A stretch of 64,000 nucleotides of DNA from an uncultured Lachnospiraceae bacterium (GTDB taxonomy: Bacteria; Bacillota; Clostridia; Lachnospirales; Lachnospiraceae), in NCBI GenBank assembly GCA_902774915.1, contig CACYKH010000001.1, forward strand, positions 124,001-188,000, in the 5' to 3' direction. This document shows positions 8,091 through 17,063 of the stretch, in pieces. Each line of letters starts with the position of its first letter. The stretch's first letter is position 1. Made by a program: the position numbers and the translations under genes. The notes beneath the pieces are model-generated. The model saw only the letters and a list, made by a program, of their open reading frames with translations. It ran no database searches and had not been told where the DNA came from.

Positions 8091-10745
8091 TTAACCCAGC
8101 TGTTTCTTTACTTCTTCAACACCGGCGCTGAGTGCATCCTGAATCTTAGAAGCATCCTTACCACCAGCCTGAGCCATGTTAGGACGACCGCCACCGCCGC
8201 CTCCAACAATAGGAGCAATTGTCTTAATTATATTTCCAGCATGAATACCAGCTGAAACAGCATCATCAGATGCCATAACAACAAGGCTGACTTTACCACC
8301 CATATCTGAAGCCATGATTACAACAGCCTTGCCAAGCTTAGCTTTGTACTCATCACCAAGATTTCTGAGTGCATTTGGATCAACGCCCTGTACAGCCATT
8401 GGAAGAACCTTGATGTCTCCAACTTCAACTACAGCATCTTCTGCTGAAGAAGCAGCTGCCTTAGCCATCTTATCCTTAAGACTCTGGTTCTCAGACTGAA
8501 GAGCCTTGATCTCGTCCATAAGAGACTGAATCTTCTCTGTCAGCTTAGCAGGTTCTGTCTTAGCAGCCTTCGCAGCAGCGTTAAGTCTATCCTCAACATC
8601 TGCATAATATGCAGCAGCACCTGTAGATGTAAGTGCCTCAATACGTCTTACTCCAGCAGCAATACCCTGCTCAGAAACAATCTTAAATGTACCGATAACA
8701 CTTGTATGAGGTACATGAGTACCACCACAAAGCTCGATTGACCAGTCGCCCATATTTACAACACGAACTTCCTCACCATACTTCTCACCAAAGAGAGCCA
8801 TGGCACCAGTCTTCTTAGCCTCATCAAGTGACATTACCTGAGTATTAACCTTAAGGTCTTCACCAATTTCCTTATTAACTATTTCTTCAACCTTTCTTAT
8901 CTCATCAGGTGTCATAGCCTGATTATGAGAAAAGTCAAAACGAAGTCTTCCGTCTGTTACAAGTGAACCAGCCTGCTCAACATGATCACCAAGTACAGTC
9001 TTAAGTGCCTTCTGAAGAAGGTGTGTAGCTGAGTGGTTCTTACAGATAAGAGCACGTCTGTCAGCATCTACCTTAAGTGTAGCATCAGCTCCAGACTCAA
9101 CAGCACCGCTTGTAACTACACCAACATGTGCAACTCTGTTACCCTTAAGCTTAACTGTATCTTCAACCTTGAATGTACCATCAGCTGTCTCAATAATACC
9201 TGTATCAGCTGTCTGACCACCCATTGTTGCATAGAATGGTGTATTTGTAACAATGATAGTTCCCTTTGTTCCTTCTGTAAGTACATCAACCATAGCACTT
9301 TCATCAGCAACTGCAACTATCTTTGAATTATCCTCTGTCTTGTCATAACCAGTAAATTCAGTCTCGATATCATCAGCAAGACTAGCAAAAAGATCATCAT
9401 TTGCAACAAGGCTCTGTGAGAAGTTCTGATTCTCTCTTGCCTTCTGCTTAGCAGCTTCCATAGCCTTGTCAAATCCAGCCTCATCTACTGTAAGACCTTC
9501 CTCTGCAGCCATCTCGACTGTAAGTTCAATAGGGAATCCAAATGTATCATAAAGATAAAATGCACTCTCGCCATCGATTTCTTTAGCACTGGCACTCTTC
9601 TTCTCATCAAGGATCTTGTTGAACTCCTTCATACCATTTTCAAGAGTACTCTCAAAACGTGATATTTCCTTACCAAGCTCTGTAATGATGAATTCCTCAT
9701 TCTTTGTAAGAAGTGGATAGCTGTCATCATAAACCTTTTCAATATAAATCTTAGCCAGTTCCAGGAGGTTCTCTTTATTCAGGCCAAGAGTACGTCCATG
9801 TCTAACAGCTCTTCTAATAAGACGACGAAGAACATAACCAGCTCCAACATTTGAAGGAAGAAGCTTTGCAGCATCACCAATAAGCATAACGCTTGTACGC
9901 ATATGATCAGCAAGAATTCTCATTGACTTAGTAAGCTTTTCATCTGCCTCATACTTTGAACCAGACTTTGCTTCAATAAAGCTTATAGCATCTGTAAACA
10001 GGTCTGTCTGATAAACATCCTTTGTACCATTAAGGAATGCAAGGATTCTTTCAAGACCCCAACCTGTATCAACATTCTTCTGCTTAAGTGGAGTAAGTGT
10101 TCCATCATGATGTTTCTCATACTGCATGAAAACATCATTTCCAAGCTCAGTATACTTACCACAATCACATCCAGGTCCACAATCTGGACCACAATCATCT
10201 ACATCTGCAATGTAGAACATCTCACTATCAGGACCACATGGACCATATTCAAGTCCCCACCAGTTATCTGATGCTGGCAAATAGTAAATATTCTCAGGCT
10301 TAAAACCAGAAGCTATACGGTACTGAGCACCTTCCTCATCACGAGGAGCATTCTCATCACCCGCAAATACAGTAGATGCAAGATGATCTCTGTCAAAACC
10401 AAAAACTTCTGTAAGAAGTTCAAAGCTCCACTTACATCTTTCTTCCTTGAAATAATCTCCAAGACTCCAGCTTCCCATCATCTCGAAGAATGTTACGTGG
10501 CTCTTATCACCAACAGAATCAATATCATTTGTACGAACACAACCCTGCACGTTGCAAAGTCTTGTTCCAAGTGGATGCTTCTCACCAAGAAGATAAGGCA
10601 TAAGTGGCTGCATACCAGCTACATTGAACATAACACCTGTTGAACCGTCAGATACCAGGGATACGGCACCAACATCAACATGTCCTCTCTCCTTATAGAA
10701 TTCAACCCAGGTCTTTCTAAGCTCTTTTGAAGTAAACTGTCTCAT
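8091..10745 (-). CDS. alaS: Alanyl-tRNA synthetase
   Basis: Class II synthetase charging tRNA-Ala, 884 residues and full length. The catalytic domain starts MRQFTSKELRKTWVEFYKERGH. The editing domain has the zinc motif HSATH, with a second part at CGGTH. A coiled segment and a C-Ala domain with a six-glycine run (GGGGGGRP) follow. The active-site region differs from the common form: VMFNVAGMQPLMPYLLG, then NWWGLEYGPCGPDSEMFYI, then a cysteine cluster (Cys185, 189, 193, 195) around CGPDCGPGCDCGKY. This marks a divergent AlaRS subtype. It lies 27 bp downstream of hisIE and is probably read from the his operon. No T-box leader is visible. Confidence 0.97.
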   Translation of the reverse strand: MRQFTSKELRKTWVEFYKERGHVDVGAVSLVSDGSTGVMFNVAGMQPLMPYLLGEKHPLGTRLCNVQGCVRTNDIDSVGDKSHVTFFEMMGSWSLGDYFKEERCKWSFELLTEVFGFDRDHLASTVFAGDENAPRDEEGAQYRIASGFKPENIYYLPASDNWWGLEYGPCGPDSEMFYIADVDDCGPDCGPGCDCGKYTELGNDVFMQYEKHHDGTLTPLKQKNVDTGWGLERILAFLNGTKDVYQTDLFTDAISFIEAKSGSKYEADEKLTKSMRILADHMRTSVMLIGDAAKLLPSNVGAGYVLRRLIRRAVRHGRTLGLNKENLLELAKIYIEKVYDDSYPLLTKNEEFIITELGKEISRFESTLENGMKEFNKILDEKKSASAKEIDGESAFYLYDTFGFPIELTVEMAAEEGLTVDEAGFDKAMEAAKQKARENQNFSQSLVANDDLFASLADDIETEFTGYDKTEDNSKIVAVADESAMVDVLTEGTKGTIIVTNTPFYATMGGQTADTGIIETADGTFKVEDTVKLKGNRVAHVGVVTSGAVESGADATLKVDADRRALICKNHSATHLLQKALKTVLGDHVEQAGSLVTDGRLRFDFSHNQAMTPDEIRKVEEIVNKEIGEDLKVNTQVMSLDEAKKTGAMALFGEKYGEEVRVVNMGDWSIELCGGTHVPHTSVIGTFKIVSEQGIAAGVRRIEALTSTGAAAYYADVEDRLNAAAKAAKTEPAKLTEKIQSLMDEIKALQSENQSLKDKMAKAAASSAEDAVVEVGDIKVLPMAVQGVDPNALRNLGDEYKAKLGKAVVIMASDMGGKVSLVVMASDDAVSAGIHAGNIIKTIAPIVGGGGGGRPNMAQAGGKDASKIQDALSAGVEEVKKQLG

Positions 10746-10772
10746 AATATTTCAACTCCTGTATTATTTATC

Positions 10773-11633
10773 TCACTCTCTATTCGCAAGCTCTTCAGCT
10801 ATCTCTTCCCATGTAACACCACGCTCAACCATAAGAACCATAGCGTGATATAAGAAGTCTGCTATTTCATATTTGATTTCCTTTGGATCAGGATTCTTTG
10901 CTGCGATAACAATCTCAGTACTTTCCTCTCCAACCTTTTTAAGTATCTTATCAATACCCTTATCAAATAAATAATTTGTATAGCTGCCTTCACGAGGATT
11001 AATCTTTCTATCAGCTATAACACTGTAAACATCCTGAAGAACTTTGTATATATCCTTATTATCTGAACCTGCTGCATCTGTTTCAGATGTAAGCGGAGTA
11101 AAGAAACATGTTGGATTTCCAGTATGACAAGCCGGACCAGTCTGATCTACCTTAGCCAGGATTGTATCCTTATCACAGTCAATGGTAAGACTTATCATCT
11201 TCTGAAAATGTCCAGACTCTTCACCCTTTGTCCAAAGTCTCTGTCTTGAACGAGTCCAGTAAGTCATAAGACCAGTCTCAAGTGTTTTCTTGTAAGACTC
11301 CTCATTCATATATGCCATCATAAGAACTTCACCAGTTCTATAATCCTGAGCTATACAAGGAATAAGTCCATCACTATTCAGTTTAAAATCTTTAAACTCA
11401 AGTTCAGCAGTCGCTTCTTCAGATGCACTCTTCAGGTACTCATCCAGTTCTATTTCACTTCCAAATACCTTGCCAGGAAATCTTTCCTTTGAATACTTTA
11501 AAAGATCAAGGAATGAAGTATTCCCATTACATCCCTCTACATCGAAAACAACATATTTGTTGCCTTCGTAAAGCAGATGTTTAACATCATCAAATACCGC
11601 ATCATATTTATTAAAAAGCACATAGTCTGACAT
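10773..11633 (-). CDS. hisIE: Bifunctional HisIE with extra N-terminal domain
   Basis: Catalyses two histidine steps: phosphoribosyl-ATP pyrophosphohydrolase (HisE, about 195-286) and phosphoribosyl-AMP cyclohydrolase (HisI, about 85-185). HisI shows the metal ligands Asp152, 154 and 156 (DCDKD) and Cys169-His170 with Cys176 ([13 protein letters not shown]). HisE shows KKVGEESTE and YEIADFLYH. Residues 1-84 precede the cyclohydrolase and are not part of a usual HisIE of about 200 residues; I do not recognise them. The start at 11633, one base after the hisB stop, is set by AAGGGAGC inside the end of hisB; the frame is open further upstream only within hisB. Confidence 0.94.
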   Translation of the reverse strand: MSDYVLFNKYDAVFDDVKHLLYEGNKYVVFDVEGCNGNTSFLDLLKYSKERFPGKVFGSEIELDEYLKSASEEATAELEFKDFKLNSDGLIPCIAQDYRTGEVLMMAYMNEESYKKTLETGLMTYWTRSRQRLWTKGEESGHFQKMISLTIDCDKDTILAKVDQTGPACHTGNPTCFFTPLTSETDAAGSDNKDIYKVLQDVYSVIADRKINPREGSYTNYLFDKGIDKILKKVGEESTEIVIAAKNPDPKEIKYEIADFLYHAMVLMVERGVTWEEIAEELANRE

Positions 11634-11634
11634 A

Positions 11635-12228
11635 TTAAAGTGCTCCCTTCGTTGATAACAGTCCGCCATCCAGTCTTGGATCGTAACCAACTGCAATATC
11701 CAGCGCATTAGCAAATGCTTTAAATGCTGCCTCAATAATGTGGTGGTTATTAGAACCATCCAGCTGTTTAATGTGGAGATTCATCTCAGCTGCATAACTT
11801 ACAGCATAAAAGAATTCCTTAGCCATCTCTGTATCAAAATTCCCAACCTTTGGAACTGTTAAATCCAGATCAAAGTTAAGATATGGACGTCCAGAAAGAT
11901 CAATAGAACAAAGAACTAAGGTTTCATCCATTGGCATAACGAATGAACCATATCTCTTTATTCCAGCCTTATCACCAACAGCCTCTTTTATAGCCTTGCC
12001 AAGAACAATTCCTGTATCCTCAATTGTGTGGTGTGAGTCAACCTCAAGGTCACCCTTAACAACTAAGTTCATATCAAAGAAACCATGTTTAGCAAAACTC
12101 TTAAGCATGTGATCAAAGAAACCAATGCCAGTATCTACATTACTTACGCCTGTACCATCTAAGTTAAGCGCCAGCTTAATGTCAGTCTCAGCAGTTTTTC
12201 TTTCAATGCTTGATTTTCTATCTGCCAT
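11635..12228 (-). CDS. hisB: Imidazoleglycerol-phosphate dehydratase
   Basis: Dehydrates imidazole-glycerol phosphate to imidazole-acetol phosphate, a mid-pathway histidine step. The 197-residue protein is the monofunctional dehydratase, without the phosphatase half of enterobacterial HisB. The manganese-binding histidine motifs are visible: DSHHTIED and [20 protein letters not shown] precedes the ATG. It sits 25 bp after hisD and one base before hisIE. Confidence 0.97.
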   Translation of the reverse strand: MADRKSSIERKTAETDIKLALNLDGTGVSNVDTGIGFFDHMLKSFAKHGFFDMNLVVKGDLEVDSHHTIEDTGIVLGKAIKEAVGDKAGIKRYGSFVMPMDETLVLCSIDLSGRPYLNFDLDLTVPKVGNFDTEMAKEFFYAVSYAAEMNLHIKQLDGSNNHHIIEAAFKAFANALDIAVGYDPRLDGGLLSTKGAL

Positions 12229-12253
12229 ATTAACCTCCTAAACCTACTGTTTA

Positions 12254-13540
12254 CTAAAATCTAACAGCTATTGAATTTGCGTGAGCTGTAAGACCCTCAG
12301 CCTTAGCAAACGCCTCAATATCATTATGTACTGCCTTAAGAGCATCCTCAGAATAACAAATAATACTTGATTTCTTAATGAAATCATCAACGCCAAGTGG
12401 TGAGAAGAATCTTGCTGTACCATTTGTAGGAAGTACATGGTTAGGACCAGCAAAATAATCGCCAAGTGGTTCTGAAGAATACTCACCAAGGAAGATTGCT
12501 CCTGCGTTCTTAACATGAGTCATTGTCTCCCAAGGATTAGCAGTTAATATTTCAAGATGCTCAGGTGCTATTTCGTTTGTAGCATCGATTGCATCTGCCA
12601 TTGTATCAGCAACGAATATATTTCCAAAGTTATCAAGTGACTTCTGAATTATCTCTTTACGTGAAAGCTCAGCTGTGAATTTATCAACCCATTCAGAAAC
12701 TTCGTTTGCAAGCTTTTCGCTTGTAGTAACAAGAGTTGCTGAAGCAAGTTCATCATGCTCTGCCTGTGAAAGAAGGTCAGCCGCAACATACTTTGGTGTA
12801 GCTGTCTCATCTGCGAGAACAAGAATCTCAGAAGGACCTGCTATAGAATCAATTGAAACATGTCCATAAACAAGTCTCTTAGCAATAGCTACAAAAATAT
12901 TTCCAGGTCCAACAATCTTATCTACCTTAGGAATGCTCTCTGTTCCATAAGCGAGAGCTGCGATAGCCTGGGCTCCACCAACTTTATAAATATCCTGAAC
13001 GCCAGCTTCTTTAGCTGCTACAAGGGTTGTAGGATAAACCTTACCTTCTGCATTACAAGGAGTTGTCATCACTATTCTAGAAACGCCTGCAACCTTTGCA
13101 GGAAGAACATTCATAAGAACTGTGGATGGATATGCTGCCTTTCCACCTGGTACGTAAACGCCAGCTGACTCAATTGGAGTTACACGCTGGCCAAGCACAG
13201 AGCCATTCTCATAAGTGTTGATCCAGCTGTTTCGTTTCTGCAACTCATGGAAATCGCTAATATTCTTGATAGCTTTTCTGATAACCTCAATCAGATCACC
13301 ATCAACCTGGCCGTATGCTTCTTCGATCTCGGCATCGGTAACCTTGATATTGCCAGCATTTATATCGGCCTTATCAAACTTCTTTGTATACTCAAAAAGG
13401 GCGGCGTCGCCATTATCGTGAACGTTCTTGATTATCTCCTTAACGATAAGCTCCTGTTCGCCGTAATCGTCGGTGGTTCTCTTGAGCAGGTCACTCATTA
13501 ACTTATTTTTTGTTTCGCTTGTAAGTTTTACAATTCTCAT
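12254..13540 (-). CDS. hisD: Histidinol dehydrogenase
   Basis: NAD-dependent enzyme that oxidises L-histidinol to L-histidine in the last two steps of the pathway; 428 residues, normal length. Motifs include the YVPGGKAAYPSTVLMN segment, the zinc and catalytic region SIAGPSEILVLADE followed by AEHDE, and GPNHVLPTNG near the C-terminus. The ATG follows AGAGGACTTAATT. Unlike its operon neighbours, it is separated from hisG by 238 bp holding a G+C-rich repeat-like element. Confidence 0.97.
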   Translation of the reverse strand: MRIVKLTSETKNKLMSDLLKRTTDDYGEQELIVKEIIKNVHDNGDAALFEYTKKFDKADINAGNIKVTDAEIEEAYGQVDGDLIEVIRKAIKNISDFHELQKRNSWINTYENGSVLGQRVTPIESAGVYVPGGKAAYPSTVLMNVLPAKVAGVSRIVMTTPCNAEGKVYPTTLVAAKEAGVQDIYKVGGAQAIAALAYGTESIPKVDKIVGPGNIFVAIAKRLVYGHVSIDSIAGPSEILVLADETATPKYVAADLLSQAEHDELASATLVTTSEKLANEVSEWVDKFTAELSRKEIIQKSLDNFGNIFVADTMADAIDATNEIAPEHLEILTANPWETMTHVKNAGAIFLGEYSSEPLGDYFAGPNHVLPTNGTARFFSPLGVDDFIKKSSIICYSEDALKAVHNDIEAFAKAEGLTAHANSIAVRF

Positions 13541-13589
13541 AATTAAGTCCTCTGATTGAATAATAAATGTGTAAGTAAATATGTGAATG

Positions 13590-13773
13590 CCTTATAAATC
13601 AACAACATGTATCGTGACATCGCTTCCGCTCGGCACGGGTCACCCCTAGCGGCCGCTGGTTTCCTTTCTTCGAAAAGAAACCTACGCTCGCTAAACTCTC
13701 ACTTCGTGCTTTGCACTCGTGAATCGTTAAGCGCCGAGGCCCGTGACGGTCCCGAACATGTTTTGATTTATTG
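13590..13773. repeat. G+C-rich structured intergenic element inside the his operon
   Basis: The hisG-hisD spacer holds a block visibly richer in G+C than everything around it. Its edges form an imperfect inverted repeat: plus-strand ATAAATCAACAACATGT near 13594-13610 and, as complement, ATAAATCAAAACATGTT near 13754-13770. Inside are a ten-base palindrome AGCGGCCGCT (13648-13657), a hairpin GGTTTC...GAAACC with a TTCG loop (about 13657-13682), and a hairpin GTGC-TTT-GCAC (about 13707-13717). I see no convincing gene in it; the short plus-strand frame over it has no ribosome site and runs into hisG antisense. It could be a MITE-like or extragenic palindromic repeat, or a structured RNA in the his mRNA. 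Confidence 0.6.
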
Positions 13774-13778
13774 CGGCA

Positions 13779-14423
13779 TTATGCAGTTTCTAAAACGTCT
13801 TTTAACTCTTTTAGCAGCTTGTTAATACGCTCATGCTCCATACGGAGGGAAACTTGGTTAACAACGACACGAGCACTGAGGTCTGTGATTTCCTCAAGAA
13901 CGGTAAGACCATTCTCCTTTAGAGTTGAGCCTGTCTCAACGATGTCGACGATTACTTCGGACAGTCCTACGATTGGAGCAAGCTCCACAGAACCGTTGAG
14001 CTTGATGATTTCGACTGTCTGGTTCTTCTTCTCTTTGAAGTAGTTCTTAGCTATATTAGGGTATTTGCTGGCAACACGAATGATTTCGTTCTTAGTAAGG
14101 AGTTCTCTAGCTGATTCTGGTCCGCAGACACACATTCTGCATTTTCCAAATCCGAGATCAAGAACCTCGTAAAGATTTCTGCCTTCTTCAAGCAGTGTAT
14201 CTCTTCCAACAACTCCTATATCTGCAACTCCATATTCTACATATGTTGGTACATCGCTAGGTTTTGAAAGGAAGAATCTTACTCCCAGTTCATCATTCTG
14301 GAAGATAAGTTTTCTTGTCTTTGGATCGTTAATCTCCTCGCAAGTAATTCCTATCTTCTCAAGAAGCTTCAGTGTCTCTTTTGCAAGTCTGCCCTTTGCA
14401 AGAGCAAATGTAAGGTATCTCAT
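13779..14423 (-). CDS. hisG: ATP phosphoribosyltransferase, short catalytic subunit
   Basis: First committed enzyme of histidine synthesis, joining ATP and PRPP. At 214 residues it is the short form that lacks the C-terminal regulatory domain and depends on HisZ, encoded directly upstream. Family motifs include FALAKGRLAKETLKLLEK at the N-terminus and the PRPP-loop region DIVETGSTLKENGL. TAGGAGGAATAG precedes the ATG. Feedback control by histidine is expected through the HisG-HisZ complex. Confidence 0.96.
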   Translation of the reverse strand: MRYLTFALAKGRLAKETLKLLEKIGITCEEINDPKTRKLIFQNDELGVRFFLSKPSDVPTYVEYGVADIGVVGRDTLLEEGRNLYEVLDLGFGKCRMCVCGPESARELLTKNEIIRVASKYPNIAKNYFKEKKNQTVEIIKLNGSVELAPIVGLSEVIVDIVETGSTLKENGLTVLEEITDLSARVVVNQVSLRMEHERINKLLKELKDVLETA

Positions 14424-14432
14424 CTATTCCTC

Positions 14433-15692
14433 CTAGATAACGAGATCATTAATATCTCTGATCTCATCAACACTTCTATCATCACTTATAATGCGAACGT
14501 TTGAATCGTCCTGTAGTATATAAACGCGGCCTGCATCATATACGTCAGAGTATCTCATATATTCGTCTTCATCATGTCTCTTTGACTTACGTATCAGCTG
14601 AGTGATTATATCTTTCTCACGTAAGCTTTGAGCAAGTCTGAGTGCGCTTGCCTGATTTTCAATTGTATATACGATAAGGGCACATTTTGTAGTTCTCTCA
14701 AATGGGATGTTCTGACGAGTAATACCGTTCATAAGTTCATCCACATAGATGGAAAATCCGATTGATGGGGCATCTTTCCCAAACTGGGAAAGAAGGTTGT
14801 TATATCTACCGCCCTTAACGATAGGGTTTCCTGTTCCGTATGTGTATCCACTGAATACAATTCCAGTGTAATAATCGTAGCCATTGATCATTGAAAGGTC
14901 GAAGCTTACATATTCTTGATATTCGTAATATGAAAGTGCTGTATAGACCTTACGGAGTCTGTCGATTGCCTCAAGTGCGCGAGGGCTTTTTGTAATGCTC
15001 TCAGCTTTGTCGAGGGCATCCAGGCCACCGAATAATGATGATAATGAATTAAGGTCTTCTTTTATTTCTTCGGACATATCTAGTTCGGAAATGAACTCTG
15101 AAAGACCGAAGAAGTTTTTAATCTGAATGTAGTCTCTGATTTTTTCTTCTGTATCTGCATCGAGGTTTGCTTCTTCAATGATTCCCTTGAAGAAATCAAC
15201 TTCGCCGATTTCAATCTGGAATTCTTTAAGACCAGCTGCTTTAAGACAGTCAATAACGCAGGCTATTGTTTCAGCGTCTGCGGCTGAGCTGTCATCATTT
15301 ATAAGCTCGCTACCAACCTGGGTGATTTCTGCGAGTTTACCCTGGTGTTTTTCTGTGCTGGCAAAGGTCTTACCCTTGTAGCAAAGACGAATTGGAAGTT
15401 CTTCGTCTGCAAAGTACTTAGCAACGCATCTTGCAACACTTGGTGTGAAGTCAGGTCTAAGTACAAGAGTGTTATTATCTCTGTCAAAGAATTTATACAT
15501 TTCATTTGATGGAGCTGAACCTCTGTCTGCATTGAAAATGCCAAAATATTCAAATGTAGGAGTCTCAATATCCTTATTGCCATAAAGATGGAGTACATTT
15601 TCCATTGCCGCTAGAACTGCATGTTTTCTCTCGCACTCCAGGCCGTAAATATCTCTGATTCCCTCAGGTGTTGAAAGCATTGTTTCTCTCAT
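14433..15692 (-). CDS. hisZ: ATP phosphoribosyltransferase regulatory subunit
   Basis: HisRS-like paralogue that activates and regulates short HisG; it does not charge tRNA. The 419-residue protein resembles a class II synthetase core: TPEGIRDIYG near the start, LRPDFTPSVARCVA as motif 2-like, and GGRYNNLLSQFG near the C-terminal third. Placement immediately upstream of a short hisG favours HisZ over HisS. AGAAAGGATTCATT precedes the ATG. Confidence 0.93.
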   Translation of the reverse strand: MRETMLSTPEGIRDIYGLECERKHAVLAAMENVLHLYGNKDIETPTFEYFGIFNADRGSAPSNEMYKFFDRDNNTLVLRPDFTPSVARCVAKYFADEELPIRLCYKGKTFASTEKHQGKLAEITQVGSELINDDSSAADAETIACVIDCLKAAGLKEFQIEIGEVDFFKGIIEEANLDADTEEKIRDYIQIKNFFGLSEFISELDMSEEIKEDLNSLSSLFGGLDALDKAESITKSPRALEAIDRLRKVYTALSYYEYQEYVSFDLSMINGYDYYTGIVFSGYTYGTGNPIVKGGRYNNLLSQFGKDAPSIGFSIYVDELMNGITRQNIPFERTTKCALIVYTIENQASALRLAQSLREKDIITQLIRKSKRHDEDEYMRYSDVYDAGRVYILQDDSNVRIISDDRSVDEIRDINDLVI

Positions 15693-15704
15693 AATGAATC
15701 CTTT

Positions 15705-16064
15705 CTATGACTGGGAGATAATTATATCCATATATACTCCAGTCTTGTTCTCCTGACATGTGGAGTATCTGTATCGTACTCTATTTTCCTCGTTGTATCG
15801 TACGGAAATGTGTGAATAAGGATAGGCGGTAGCCTCAACGAATTTTCTGAATAATTGATCAGCGGCTCCAACAGTATATTTCTTCATTTTAATATCAACT
15901 ATATAGCGATTGTAATTGATATTAATGCAGAAACTCTCAACCTTCTTGGATTTCTCCAGGAAAGTACTCATAGCACTCTGAATGCCATCGTCAGTAACGA
16001 TGTTAAGTTTTGCCATGTACTCATTTACTGCTCTAAACATATCCTGCCCCACACTTATAAACAT
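15705..16064 (-). CDS. Hypothetical protein at the head of the his operon
   Basis: A 119-residue protein that I do not recognise. It has no signal peptide or membrane segment. The middle is rich in Lys and Tyr (INYNRYIVDIKMKKY), and the C-terminus reads as a short beta-rich stretch. It is the first gene after the predicted his promoter and lies 12 bp before hisZ, so it should be co-expressed with histidine enzymes. The first ATG (16064) has no clear ribosome site; ATG 16040, after GGGGCAGGAT, is a good alternative and would give 111 residues. Confidence 0.75.
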   Translation of the reverse strand: MFISVGQDMFRAVNEYMAKLNIVTDDGIQSAMSTFLEKSKKVESFCININYNRYIVDIKMKKYTVGAADQLFRKFVEATAYPYSHISVRYNEENRVRYRYSTCQENKTGVYMDIIISQS

Positions 16065-16095
16065 TGTTTACTTAGTCATGATTAACCGACTAAAC

Positions 16096-16124
16096 ATTAT
16101 ACTATTTTAAGCCCAATAAATCAA
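16096..16124 (-). promoter_or_regulatory. Predicted promoter of the his operon
   Basis: Minus-strand TTGATT (16119-16124), a 17-base spacer and a consensus TATAAT (16096-16101). It lies in the 85-bp gap between rsfS and the small gene that opens the his operon. I see no obvious leader peptide or T-box between it and the coding start. Confidence 0.65.
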
Positions 16125-16149
16125 CAAACTGAGCCCATCTTTAAACTAA

Positions 16150-16491
16150 TTAATAATCTATTCTTTCTACATCTCGCCATGTACTGTCTAAGCTGTAAAA
16201 CTCTCTCATTTCAGGGCTGAAAATGTGGATTACAATATCATAATAATCCAGAAGAACCCATCCACCGATAGACTTTCCTTCGCGAAGCTTAAGATCATAT
16301 CCAGCATCCTTCATAGCTTCCTCAACTCCGTCTACCATGGCATCTATCTGAGATTTACTATTACCAGTAGCGATAACAAAATAATCTGTAATAACTGTAG
16401 CCTCTCCAACGTGAAGAACAACCACATCCTTGGCCAACTTATCCTGGAGCGCATTTACAGATATTTCTAGCATTTTTTCTTCTGTCTTCAT
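16150..16491 (-). CDS. rsfS: Ribosomal silencing factor RsfS
   Basis: Binds L14 on the 50S subunit and blocks subunit joining when nutrients are short. The 113-residue protein has the family signature segments ITDYFVIATGNSKSQIDAMVDGVEE and GGWVLLDYYDIVIHIF. It overlaps the end of yqeK by four bases (start/stop overlap), a conserved arrangement in Firmicutes. It is the last gene of the rplU-obgE-nadD cluster. Confidence 0.96.
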   Translation of the reverse strand: MKTEEKMLEISVNALQDKLAKDVVVLHVGEATVITDYFVIATGNSKSQIDAMVDGVEEAMKDAGYDLKLREGKSIGGWVLLDYYDIVIHIFSPEMREFYSLDSTWRDVERIDY

Positions 16492-17063
16492 TTCTTACCT
16501 TTCATATAAAACTCATATGTCTTCTTTGTCATTTCATCAACAACGGCTTTTCCGCCATCCAGATACTCAAGAGTATTCTTTAGAATATGGATAACGCATT
16601 TATCGATATCTGAATAAGCCTCTCTTCTGATTTCAGAAAGATCTCTGATCATCTTTCTGTTTGGTTCTATATAGTCAGCAACAAAGATAATCTTATCCAG
16701 CATGGACATCTCTGGCTTACCAGTTGTATGGTAAGTAATAGCTGAAAGAATGTCCTCATCATCAATTCCATACTTTTCTTTTGCATAATAAGCGCCAAGT
16801 TTACCGTGAAGTAAGTCAGGGTTAGCTTTTTCACTCTGACTTATTGGAAGTCCAAACTTTTTAGCCTTTTTAAGCTTTTCTTCCGTAGGAATGCATTTGG
16901 CACAGTCATGTAAAAGCCCTGCTATTCTTGCCTTTTTAATGTCACATCCATGAACAAAGGCAAGGTTTGCTGCTGTATATTCAACGCCAATAGTATGAAC
17001 AAATCTCTTTTCATTAAGCTTTTTCTTAAGCTTTTCAATCATTTCAGCTCTATCCATGATCAT
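16488..17063 (-). CDS. yqeK: HD-domain Ap4A hydrolase YqeK
   Basis: HD-superfamily hydrolase; family members split diadenosine tetraphosphate symmetrically to ADP. The metal ligands are His23 and the His52-Asp53 pair in GLLHDCAK, with a later HTTGKPEMS segment. At 191 residues it has the normal length. It overlaps nadD by four bases and rsfS by four. AAGGGAGAATGATC precedes the ATG; Met3 is a possible alternative start. Confidence 0.94.
   Translation of the reverse strand: MIMDRAEMIEKLKKKLNEKRFVHTIGVEYTAANLAFVHGCDIKKARIAGLLHDCAKCIPTEEKLKKAKKFGLPISQSEKANPDLLHGKLGAYYAKEKYGIDDEDILSAITYHTTGKPEMSMLDKIIFVADYIEPNRKMIRDLSEIRREAYSDIDKCVIHILKNTLEYLDGGKAVVDEMTKKTYEFYMKGKK

Noticed and set aside
7923..8255. 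110-codon plus-strand frame between rpsU and alaS
   Set aside because: It is antisense to the start of rpsU, its promoter and the end of alaS; no ribosome site.
10746..10772. Possible T-box or attenuator before alaS
   Set aside because: Only 27 bases separate alaS from hisIE, too short for a T-box.
13607..13825. 72-codon plus-strand reading frame over the G+C-rich element
   Set aside because: It has no ribosome site, runs antisense into hisG, and is explained by low stop-codon density in G+C-rich sequence.
14433..15692. Histidyl-tRNA synthetase (hisS) for the HisRS-like gene
   Set aside because: Adjacency to a short hisG and weak tRNA-synthetase motifs favour HisZ.
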